Positions 31,738 through 39,483 of a DNA stretch of 42,362 bases are shown here, one piece after another (the first letter of the stretch is position 1; each line of letters starts with the position of its first letter). A model generated the notes under the pieces. The model ran no database searches and was not told the origin of the DNA. It was given only the letters and a program-made list of their open reading frames with translations. A program made the translations under genes and the position numbers. Source of the DNA: Bacteroidales bacterium UBA1187 (GTDB lineage Bacteria; Bacteroidota; Bacteroidia; Bacteroidales; Paludibacteraceae); assembly GCA_002309835.1 (NCBI GenBank), contig DBYL01000040.1, positions 87,640-130,001 on the forward strand, given 5' to 3'.

Positions 31738-33624
31738 ATGAAAAAGTCAGTATTGATTGTATTTATTGCCAGCTTGTTGGTAGCGTGCCATTCGGACATT
31801 AATCTGAAGGATATCGATACCACTTCTGAGTTGGAAATGGGCTTGGCGCTCCCAGTAGGTAGTGTACGTGCTAAATTAGGCGATTTCGTCAACCAGGTAC
31901 GCGGTCTGTATGTAGACTCAGCAAATGGTGGAGTCATCACTTGGCGAGACACTTTCCCTGATCAACGTGAGTACCACAAGTTCGACATGAAGGATCACAT
32001 TTCAGAGAAGGACTTGGAGTTGAAAGTGTACGAGAATGCCAAAGCGGCACAACTTATTGGTGATAACGGCAAGGTAAACCCCTACGCGTATGACCACCAA
32101 GTAACGCTGACCTTCGAGTTGCCGCTCCGCCTTAAAGATATCAACAAGGAGTTAGGTAAAGAGCGTTTGGATAGTGCGCTGATTGAAGAGGCGCGCTTCT
32201 CCTCCATCATCGACACCACTCATCTGCCTCTTAAATGGGAATGGATAGATGAGGTAGAACTGGTGCTGGGTGAGCAGGTGTATCGCCAGAAGGGCAACGT
32301 GATGACGGTGTATAGCAAGGCAAAAGGTGATACCGGTGGCTATGGGCAGAAATTCAACACGACGGTAGATGATTTCTCTATCAGTTTGATGAAAAACAAA
32401 AACCTGAGCATCGAGCACAACACGTATTTTGAGTATGAGCAAAACGTAATTGATTCCTGCGTTTTCGCAGTGAATTTCAAGTTCACCATTCCTTCCGGTT
32501 CGGGTGATATCTATATTAAGGAAGATGCGAAAATCAACTACCACTTGGAGGTAGAGTTTATCGATTATTTGGCGATTTGGGGTTTCTTCAATCCTTCGAA
32601 AGACATGATCTCCAAGAATGTTGAAATAGACCTGAGCGAGAGTTGGGGTGACATAAGTTTCTTAGAGCGCGCCAGTGTTCCGTTCACCGATCCTTCTGTC
32701 GATGTACAGGTGACCACCAAGATTGCCGGTGCGATGATGATGAAGGGTAATCACCTCTACGTCATCAATAAGAACAACGACACCACTTACGCCACTTTCA
32801 ACGGTCAAAGAAGTCGTCCTGCTGTTCCGATGATGCCTTACATGCATCCGGATCCCAGGAAACCGGGTAGCGCTATCAATGATTCTGTAACCACCTCCGT
32901 CATCTTCAACAAAGATGCGGATAAAGGATGTATTGATAAGCTCTTTGTGAACATGCCTCAAAAAATGGGCTATAATTTTGAGGTTTATTTCAACGATAAA
33001 GAGACCCCGCAAATTCGTATCACCCCGGATACGAAGGTATCTATCAATGCGGTTTGCAAACTGCCTCTTAAGTTCCGCGACGGTTTGTTCGTTGATTACG
33101 CAGATACCATCAAGGATGTGGACCTGAGCTCAGTAGATATCGATTCTCTATTGCGCGAAGTAGACTATGTGGATACCCTTAAGGCCAGCGACATCAACCT
33201 GTACGTGACAGCTCTAAGCGAGATTCCTATTACAGTCAAAGGAGTCTTCAAATTCCTTGACGCGGCAGGACAGCCATTGAAGGACCCGAAAGACCCGACC
33301 AAAGATTTCAATCCGTTCTTAGAAGATACCATCCGTATCGTGCCGCCTCGTTATGAGCGGAGTAGTATGGGAACCTGGGCTCCAACAGACGGAGGTAAAG
33401 GCAAATCGATTCTCACGGCTTCCATGACCAAAGAGAAACTCGATATGCTGCCCAAAGTCAAGAAGATCGCATACAAGGTCATCATTGACAATGAAGCATT
33501 GACAGAAGCATTTAAGAAAGGTCTAAACGAAGTAGCACTCACCGAGCAACAGCGTCTCGAGCTGAATATCGGATTGACGGCACACTTGGATGCTATCATG
33601 AATTTTAATAAGGATAAAAAATAA
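31738..33624 (+). CDS. Lipoprotein of unknown function
   Basis: 628 residues. Lipobox LLVAC with Cys17, followed by HSDINLKDID, so an envelope lipoprotein. The mature part is beta-rich with repeated acidic turns and Asp-Thr pairs (DTTSELEMGLALPVGSVRAK; later DVDLSSVDIDSLLREVDYVD). No catalytic motif recognised. The domain plan (early VGS motif, repeated LPLRLKD-like and LPLKFRD segments) recalls large surface lipoproteins of Bacteroidales. It lies 13 bases before the DUF5723-OmpA gene and likely works with that outer-membrane protein, by context only. Confidence 0.72.
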   Translation: MKKSVLIVFIASLLVACHSDINLKDIDTTSELEMGLALPVGSVRAKLGDFVNQVRGLYVDSANGGVITWRDTFPDQREYHKFDMKDHISEKDLELKVYENAKAAQLIGDNGKVNPYAYDHQVTLTFELPLRLKDINKELGKERLDSALIEEARFSSIIDTTHLPLKWEWIDEVELVLGEQVYRQKGNVMTVYSKAKGDTGGYGQKFNTTVDDFSISLMKNKNLSIEHNTYFEYEQNVIDSCVFAVNFKFTIPSGSGDIYIKEDAKINYHLEVEFIDYLAIWGFFNPSKDMISKNVEIDLSESWGDISFLERASVPFTDPSVDVQVTTKIAGAMMMKGNHLYVINKNNDTTYATFNGQRSRPAVPMMPYMHPDPRKPGSAINDSVTTSVIFNKDADKGCIDKLFVNMPQKMGYNFEVYFNDKETPQIRITPDTKVSINAVCKLPLKFRDGLFVDYADTIKDVDLSSVDIDSLLREVDYVDTLKASDINLYVTALSEIPITVKGVFKFLDAAGQPLKDPKDPTKDFNPFLEDTIRIVPPRYERSSMGTWAPTDGGKGKSILTASMTKEKLDMLPKVKKIAYKVIIDNEALTEAFKKGLNEVALTEQQRLELNIGLTAHLDAIMNFNKDKK

Positions 33625-33637
33625 GGAGGGCTGAACA

Positions 33638-36238
33638 ATGAAAACTATTCAGAAATATTTCGTAGTAGCCCTCGTGGCTCTGATCAGCCTTTCGGCGAGC
33701 GCACAACAAGTGACGACGCTCTACTTCTTAGAGAACGCACCGATGCGCCACACGATCAACCCTGCTTTCCAACCCGTTAGTGCCGGATACATTAACTTTA
33801 CTCCGCTGGGTTGGATGAGTATTGGTGTGGGTAACAACTCGCTCACGGTTAGAGATGTACTCTATGTTGATCCTACCACAGGTCGCACCATTACTCCGCT
33901 CCACCCTAATGGCGACAAACAGGCGTTCTTACGCACCTTGCATAGCATGACTCTTGCCAATGGCGAGTTGACACTCGGATTATTGAACATGGGTTTCCGT
34001 ATCAAAGAAAACGGATTTTTGACCATCGGCATCAACGAGCGTATTGACTTAGGAGGAACCGTTCCAAAACCATTGTTAAACTTCCTTATCGGCGGTGGTA
34101 TGACAAATCTTGCGCCGGGTGCGATAAACTCGTTCAATCTCTCCGGTTTTGGAGCACACGGGATGGCTTATACCGAGATTGGCGCAGGCTACAGTTATAA
34201 GCTCAATGAGCAATGGACCATCGGTGGTAAGCTAAAATTCCTCTTGGGGCAAATGCACATGTCCGGTCGTGCGAGACACTTAGGTTTGGAGACCTGTACG
34301 GATATGTGGCAGATCAACGGCGACTTAGCATTAGAAATGGCCGGTCCTATCAATTTCAATGCGCTGCCGGATATGAACAATCGCCGTTTGACCGACGTCA
34401 TCAAGGATTTCGACGGCTCAGGCGGCGGCACACCTATTGACATCAATCAAGTGATCGATACGAAGAATATCGCCGGTTTGCTCAAACCAAACGGCTACGG
34501 TGCTGCTATCGACTTCGGTTTTGCATGGAAACCTATTGAGAACCTGCAGGTAACTGCTGCGCTCAATGACCTCGGTTTTATCTATTGGACGAACGCGAAG
34601 CGTTACTCCGCATCGCTCGATACCATTTATAATGGTGTGGGAGTGATTGATTATAGCGATCCTGCATTTAAAGACAAAGATGGAAATTTTGACCCTCAAC
34701 TGGTTTTGGATTCCGTGGTAAACGGCCTTAAAGGTTTGGCAGACGCAGTCATCCTTCATCCTTCCGGAAACGGATACGCAAAGATGATCTCTGCGCGTTT
34801 TAACATCGGCTTGGATGCCAATTTCTGGGACAACCGCGTGGGTCTAGGTATCGTATCTGCAACGCGTTTATATAACGCACGACTGTACGAAGAGGTGACG
34901 ATCGGTCTCTCCTTCCGCCCTGTGAATTGGTTTAACATCGCGGCAACCTACTCGCTCATGAATAACGGTAAGTACAGTAATATCGGTGCAGGTTTGAGTT
35001 TCATGCCGTACGATGGTATTAACATGACTCTCGCGATGGATTATATCCCGACGAGTTATGCTGCAGTGGATGTCAAGGGCACTCCTAAATACCTACTGCC
35101 GGACAAAGCGAAGATGGTGAACGTAGCCCTTGGCTTCTCTATCTGCTGGGGAACCAACCATCGTGATAAAGATAAAGACGGTGTCTGGGATAAGATCGAT
35201 ATGTGTCCGAATACGCCGCGTGGCGTGGCTGTAGATAGCGTCGGTTGTCCGTTGGATGAGGATCATGACGGTGTACCAGATTACCTTGACCACTGCTTAG
35301 GCACTCCGGCAGCTGCTATCGGATTCGTTGATAGCGTAGGTTGTATGCTGGATACCGATGGCGATGGCGTAGAAGACTACCGCGATATGTGTCCGAACAC
35401 TCCGCAAGCAGCCTGGGGCAAAGTAGATAGCGTTGGTTGTCCGCTCGATACCGATGGCGATGGTGTGCCTGACTACCTCGATGAGTGTCCGGAAACACCG
35501 GAGGCTGCCTATGGCATGATTGATGCCAAAGGTTGTCCTATTGATACCGACGGAGACGGAGTGCCTGACTATATTGACGAGTGCCCGGGAACGCCAGAAG
35601 CCGCTCGTGGTCACGTAGACGAGAAAGGTTGTCCGCTCGATAGCGATGGAGACGGAGTACCTGATTATCTTGACGAGTGCCCGAATACGCCGGAGAAAGC
35701 CCGTGGCTTCGTAGACGCTAAGGGATGTGAACTCGATAGCGATGGCGATGAAGTACCAGACTACAAGGACGAGTGTCCTACCGTTCCCGGTCTGAAGATT
35801 AACAAGGGCTGTCCGGAAATCAAACGTGAAGTACGTCAACTACTCCAGAAGGCAATGCAAGGTATTGAGTTCGAGACCGGTAAGGCAACGATTAAGCCGA
35901 AGTCTTTCCCGCTGCTTGACCAAATAGCACAGACCTTCATTGAGAACAGCAGTTATATCATCGAGGTACAAGGCCACACCGATAACACCGGTAAGGCAGA
36001 CCTGAATAAGAAACTGTCTGACAAGCGTGCACACGCTGTAATGGATTATCTGGTGAAGAAGGGTGTTCCTGCTGACCGCATGTCTGCTCATGGCTACGGT
36101 CCGGATGTTCCTATCGCAGACAACAAGACCAAAGCCGGTCGCGCTAAGAACCGCCGCGTAGAATTCAAGATTGACTTCGAAGAAGTGCACTACGAGACGA
36201 TCTTGGATCACGCAGATCCGACTGAGAATGCTGAATAA
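33638..36238 (+). CDS. DUF5723 barrel with TSP3 repeats and OmpA peptidoglycan-binding domain
   Basis: 866 residues; signal peptide ends SASAQ. Residues about 22-505 are DUF5723-type outer-membrane beta-barrel (APMRHTINPAFQPVSAGYIN onward). Seven thrombospondin type 3 calcium-binding repeats (about 510-725, DTDGDGVPDYLDECP type) form a stiff linker. The C-terminal OmpA domain (about 735-860) has VQGHTDNTGKADLNKKLSDK with the Asp and Arg that hold diaminopimelate. It would tie the outer membrane to the cell wall. A strong AGGAGG sits about 8 bases before the ATG, unusual in this phylum. Confidence 0.88.
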   Translation: MKTIQKYFVVALVALISLSASAQQVTTLYFLENAPMRHTINPAFQPVSAGYINFTPLGWMSIGVGNNSLTVRDVLYVDPTTGRTITPLHPNGDKQAFLRTLHSMTLANGELTLGLLNMGFRIKENGFLTIGINERIDLGGTVPKPLLNFLIGGGMTNLAPGAINSFNLSGFGAHGMAYTEIGAGYSYKLNEQWTIGGKLKFLLGQMHMSGRARHLGLETCTDMWQINGDLALEMAGPINFNALPDMNNRRLTDVIKDFDGSGGGTPIDINQVIDTKNIAGLLKPNGYGAAIDFGFAWKPIENLQVTAALNDLGFIYWTNAKRYSASLDTIYNGVGVIDYSDPAFKDKDGNFDPQLVLDSVVNGLKGLADAVILHPSGNGYAKMISARFNIGLDANFWDNRVGLGIVSATRLYNARLYEEVTIGLSFRPVNWFNIAATYSLMNNGKYSNIGAGLSFMPYDGINMTLAMDYIPTSYAAVDVKGTPKYLLPDKAKMVNVALGFSICWGTNHRDKDKDGVWDKIDMCPNTPRGVAVDSVGCPLDEDHDGVPDYLDHCLGTPAAAIGFVDSVGCMLDTDGDGVEDYRDMCPNTPQAAWGKVDSVGCPLDTDGDGVPDYLDECPETPEAAYGMIDAKGCPIDTDGDGVPDYIDECPGTPEAARGHVDEKGCPLDSDGDGVPDYLDECPNTPEKARGFVDAKGCELDSDGDEVPDYKDECPTVPGLKINKGCPEIKREVRQLLQKAMQGIEFETGKATIKPKSFPLLDQIAQTFIENSSYIIEVQGHTDNTGKADLNKKLSDKRAHAVMDYLVKKGVPADRMSAHGYGPDVPIADNKTKAGRAKNRRVEFKIDFEEVHYETILDHADPTENAE
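35165..35817 (+). repeat. Coding tandem repeat: seven TSP3 units of about 96 bp
   Basis: Seven units beginning D-x-D-x-D-G/E-V and ending G-C, within the DUF5723-OmpA gene. Units 3-6 are most alike (DTDGDGVPDY or DSDGDGVPDY); units 1, 2 and 7 have diverged. The DNA differs at many third positions between units, so this is an old expansion under protein-level selection. Confidence 0.85.
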
Positions 36239-36258
36239 TCATTTAAAAACAATATTTT

Positions 36259-36978
36259 ATGGGACGCGCATTTGAATATCGCAAAGCGACAAAACTGAAA
36301 AGATGGGGACACATGTCCCGCACATTTACCAAATTAGGAAAAGAAATCACCATTGCTGCCCGTGAGGGTGGTCCGGATCCTGACTCCAACCCGCGTCTGC
36401 GTGCATTGATTCAGCAATGCAAACGCGAAAACATGCCGAAGGATAATATCGACCGCGCCATCAAGAAAGCGACCGACAAATCGTCTGAAGGTTATAAGGA
36501 GATTAACTACGAGGGATACGGACCACATGGCATCGCCATCTTCGTGGAGACCGCCACGGACAATCACATGCGTACGGTTGCGAATATCCGCTCGTATTTC
36601 ACGAAGTTCGGTGGTACGCTGGGTACACAGGGTAGCCTCCAGTTCCTCTTTGACCGCAAGGCCTGTTTCACCGTAACGATGAAGGATGGCATTGACCTCG
36701 ATGAACTTGAACTCGAGTTGATTGATTTTGGTGTAGAGGAACTCGGTGTAGACGAGGAGGAGAACACCATCGTCATTTATTCCGACTTCAACGAGGCAAT
36801 CAACATGCAGAAATACCTCGAGGACAACGGCTTTGAGATTCAGTCTATGGAGTTCGTTCGTATCCCGAACGACACCAAAGAGTTGCCGGAAGACCAGCGT
36901 GAGTCGGTTCAGAAACTTATTGACAAGATTGAAGAGGACGAAGACGTACAAAACGTATTCACCAACATGGCAGAGTAA
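36259..36978 (+). CDS. YebC/PmpR (TACO1) family protein
   Basis: 239 residues. N-terminal GRAFEYRKATKLKRWGHMSR, FTKLGKEITIAAREGGPDPD, NPRLRALIQQCKRENMPKDN and IDRAIKKATDK are the conserved first domain. The family was long annotated as transcriptional regulators; several members are now known to help ribosomes pass proline-rich stretches. The role here cannot be told from sequence. Its stop overlaps rsmG by 1 base, placing it with a ribosome-modification gene. Confidence 0.94.
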   Translation: MGRAFEYRKATKLKRWGHMSRTFTKLGKEITIAAREGGPDPDSNPRLRALIQQCKRENMPKDNIDRAIKKATDKSSEGYKEINYEGYGPHGIAIFVETATDNHMRTVANIRSYFTKFGGTLGTQGSLQFLFDRKACFTVTMKDGIDLDELELELIDFGVEELGVDEEENTIVIYSDFNEAINMQKYLEDNGFEIQSMEFVRIPNDTKELPEDQRESVQKLIDKIEEDEDVQNVFTNMAE

Positions 36979-37592
36979 TGCTGATTGCTGATTATTTTAA
37001 ACTAACAAATCGTCAGGCTGAGCAATTCGCTCAGCTTGACGCGCTGTATAAAGACTGGAACAGTAAGATTAACGTCATCTCCCGCAAGGACATTAACAAT
37101 CTCTACGAGCACCATGTGCTCCACTCTCTCGCTATCGCCAAGTTACTGCCTTTCCAACCAAGTACAACAATCATGGATGTTGGTACCGGAGGTGGTTTTC
37201 CAGGTATCCCCTTGGCAATTCTGTTCCCAGAGTGTCAGTTTTTGTTGATAGACTCTATCGGCAAGAAAATCAAGGTGGCATATGAAGTGGCGCAAGCGCT
37301 GGGCTTGACGAATGTGGTATGCAAGCAGGAGCGCGCGGAGGAAGAGAAACAGAAATTCGACTTCGTCGTCTCTCGCGCCGTAATGCCCCTACCCGACCTT
37401 GTCAAACTGGTGCGCAAGAATATATCCAATAAGCATCGCAATGCCGTACCGAATGGTCTAGTGGTGCTCAAAGGAGGAGACCTCGCGACTGAATTGGCGC
37501 CTTATCAAAAAACTGCAGAGGTTACCCCCTGCAGTCAATGGTTTAAAGGCGAATGGTTCGAGACCAAACAAGTTATCTATCTGCCTCTTTAG
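36978..37592 (+). CDS. rsmG: 16S rRNA (guanine-527-N7)-methyltransferase RsmG
   Basis: 204 residues. SAM-binding MDVGTGGGFPGIPLAILFP and LIDSIGKKIKVA, then VVCKQERAEE and the catalytic-region FDFVVSRAVMPLPDLVKL. Loss of this enzyme in other bacteria gives low-level streptomycin resistance. The stop codon lies in the 5' arm of an intrinsic terminator, and the gene overlaps the convergent lipoate-ligase-like gene by 20 bases. Confidence 0.95.
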   Translation: MLIADYFKLTNRQAEQFAQLDALYKDWNSKINVISRKDINNLYEHHVLHSLAIAKLLPFQPSTTIMDVGTGGGFPGIPLAILFPECQFLLIDSIGKKIKVAYEVAQALGLTNVVCKQERAEEEKQKFDFVVSRAVMPLPDLVKLVRKNISNKHRNAVPNGLVVLKGGDLATELAPYQKTAEVTPCSQWFKGEWFETKQVIYLPL

Positions 37593-38211
37593 TATTGCTA
37601 AGGAGGCTTTTTTCTATATACGCCCTTAGTTCATGAATATCTGCGAACGCATCGGTGAGCTCGCGGAGATTCACCACACGTTGCCTTACGGACGCTACAC
37701 CGTGCTTCGCCAGTTTATCCGCCGTAGGCGTGATGGCCTCGATCATGCGCGTAATATTCACCTCATAGAGCATAGTGCCGTGTACAATCGTGCCTGTAGG
37801 CGCTGTATAACAGGCCCATCCGGACACTTTACGACCGTCGATAAGAATATCATTATGCGCCGTAGTGACAGCCGGAAGCCCTTTGGATTGTAGCACCTTA
37901 GCAACCTCTGTCAGAAAATCAGAGAACACTTGTTCGCTATGCGTACTCGGCGTAACAACACTTATCATCAGGTTCCCTTCATCCGCATACACGCATCCTC
38001 CTCCGCTCTTGCGTTGCACGACGGCTACGCCATTCTCGCGGCAAAAGGCTTCATTGACCTCTGCAGCCGCACTCTGATGCTTACCATAGATCACCGTAGG
38101 GGATACAATCCATGTAAAGAGCGTGGGTTCTTCCACGCTCTTTAGCAAATCCTGCTCTTTCTGCAGATATTCCGTCAGAGGCAGGCCTTCCGGGAAATGA
38201 ACGAGTCTCAT
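37573..38211 (-). CDS. Lipoate-protein ligase A-like protein
   Basis: 212 residues. Ligase core only: RKSGGGCVYADEGNLMISVV (lipoyl-adenylate site), NDILIDGRKVSGWACYTAPT with the catalytic-type Lys in KVSG, and HGTMLYEVN. The C-terminal accessory domain of E. coli LplA is absent, so it may be a transfer-only or octanoyltransferase-type enzyme, or need a partner. It attaches lipoate or a related acyl group to 2-oxoacid dehydrogenase or GcvH proteins. It overlaps the upstream guanine deaminase gene by 4 bases. Confidence 0.85.
   Translation of the reverse strand: MRLVHFPEGLPLTEYLQKEQDLLKSVEEPTLFTWIVSPTVIYGKHQSAAAEVNEAFCRENGVAVVQRKSGGGCVYADEGNLMISVVTPSTHSEQVFSDFLTEVAKVLQSKGLPAVTTAHNDILIDGRKVSGWACYTAPTGTIVHGTMLYEVNITRMIEAITPTADKLAKHGVASVRQRVVNLRELTDAFADIHELRAYIEKSLLSNTKEADR
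37584..37613 (+). terminator. Intrinsic terminator of the yebC-rsmG operon, inside the convergent gene
   Basis: CCTCTTTAG-TATTG-CTAAGGAGG pairs over nine positions (one G-U) with a five-base loop, followed by CTTTTTTC. The 5' arm contains the rsmG stop codon, and the whole signal lies in the last codons of the minus-strand lipoate-ligase-like gene. Read on the minus strand it has no T-run, so it acts in one direction. Confidence 0.82.
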
Positions 38212-39479
38212 TCTATCTTCGGAGCCTTGATTTCCTTCCCTTGACAGAAGCGATGTTTCAGTTGACGATCGTCACCCAAGTAGATATATCGCTCCAAGCG
38301 GTGCTGGATCGTATAGTTATCAAAATTCAGATCGCTATCATCTACTACCAGTGCATCAAAAGCGTACCCCGGCTCAAACGAGCCTACCTTTCCGAAGAAC
38401 GAACCACCCGACTTGGTAGCCAGCCAGAAGGCTTCACTCAGGCTCAGGAATTGGTCCTTATGCTGGGTGCGCACCCACTGCATCTTCGCCATCTGCAAGG
38501 TATAATGAATCACGCGGAAGATAGAGAAACCGCTACCTCCGGAGACATCCGAACCTAAAGCCACAGGTATACCAGCCTCTAAGAAACGACGGATTGGTGC
38601 GATACCGGAACCGAGGTTGCAGTTCGATGTCGGACAATGCACAGCAAAGACGTGATTCTTACGCATCAGTTCGAACTCCTCGCCATCCGTATAGCAGCAA
38701 TGCGCCATGAGCGTAGGCGTTTGACCGAACATCCCGTAACAGCGATACGCATCGCCATAACACGTAGACTCAGGCTCCAGTTCCGCTACCCACGCTATCT
38801 CAGACTGATTCTCACTTAAGTGAGACTGCACCGGCAGGTTATACTCGTTCGCCAACAGTCCTAGAGCGGTCATCATGCGCGGCGTACAACTGGGTACAAA
38901 ACGCGGCGTGACAATAGCGGATACCAGCGGCATAGAAGCAGTGTGCTCCATGACGCGTTTCGTACCCTCTACCGCCTCTTCTACGGTGTTACTGAGCGTT
39001 GCGGGACCATTTCTATCCATGCCCACCAAACCTATCATGCCGCCCATACCAGCCTCATTCAGCAGGTCCGCCAGCAGACAGGTAGCATCCGGATGAATAG
39101 TGGCGAAGATAGCCGCACGCATCGTGCCTAATTTCCATAAGTCGCGTACGAAACGGCGGTACATGCGCTCCGCGTACTTGATATCTTTGTATTTCGACTC
39201 CTCCGGGAAGGTATACGTGTTCAGCCACGGCAGCAACTCCATGTCCATCGCGATACCGAGATTACGGTACTGCGGCGCATGTACATGCAGGTCGTTCATA
39301 GCCGGCATTAGCAACTGGTCGCCGAAATCGACGACCGGTTGCTTTGCGTACTTTTCGGGCAAGGTCAGATAAGTATCTATCACATTGCCGTCATCGCCCA
39401 CCACCACATAACCGTGCTCTAGCACGATGAATTGGTCTGGCGTAGGAGTGAAAAGGATGTTCGCTCTATAGATTTTCAT
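38208..39479 (-). CDS. guaD: Guanine deaminase-like amidohydrolase
   Basis: 423 residues. Amidohydrolase with metal ligands in LHVHAPQY (His65, His67), a later His in QSHLSEN, His in MAHCCYTDG, and Asp in GSDVSGGSG. The segment LHVHAPQYRNLGIAMDMELL followed by PWLNTYTFPEE is typical of guanine deaminase, which converts guanine to xanthine plus ammonia. Related deaminases with other substrates cannot be excluded. It lies 4 bases after hppA, so the three minus-strand genes are probably one operon. Confidence 0.88.
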   Translation of the reverse strand: MKIYRANILFTPTPDQFIVLEHGYVVVGDDGNVIDTYLTLPEKYAKQPVVDFGDQLLMPAMNDLHVHAPQYRNLGIAMDMELLPWLNTYTFPEESKYKDIKYAERMYRRFVRDLWKLGTMRAAIFATIHPDATCLLADLLNEAGMGGMIGLVGMDRNGPATLSNTVEEAVEGTKRVMEHTASMPLVSAIVTPRFVPSCTPRMMTALGLLANEYNLPVQSHLSENQSEIAWVAELEPESTCYGDAYRCYGMFGQTPTLMAHCCYTDGEEFELMRKNHVFAVHCPTSNCNLGSGIAPIRRFLEAGIPVALGSDVSGGSGFSIFRVIHYTLQMAKMQWVRTQHKDQFLSLSEAFWLATKSGGSFFGKVGSFEPGYAFDALVVDDSDLNFDNYTIQHRLERYIYLGDDRQLKHRFCQGKEIKAPKIE

Positions 39480-39483
39480 AATG

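Noticed and set aside
35165..35817. Possible CRISPR-like or minisatellite array
   Set aside because: The periodicity is coding (about 32 residues), the units vary at third positions, there are no unique spacers, and no cas genes are present.
35297..35839. Minus-strand repetitive 180-residue frame
   Set aside because: It is the antisense of the TSP3 repeats, so its repetition is explained by the plus-strand gene.
36334..36951. Minus-strand 205-residue open frame opposite the YebC-family gene
   Set aside because: The plus strand encodes a highly conserved family; the antisense frame results from codon bias.
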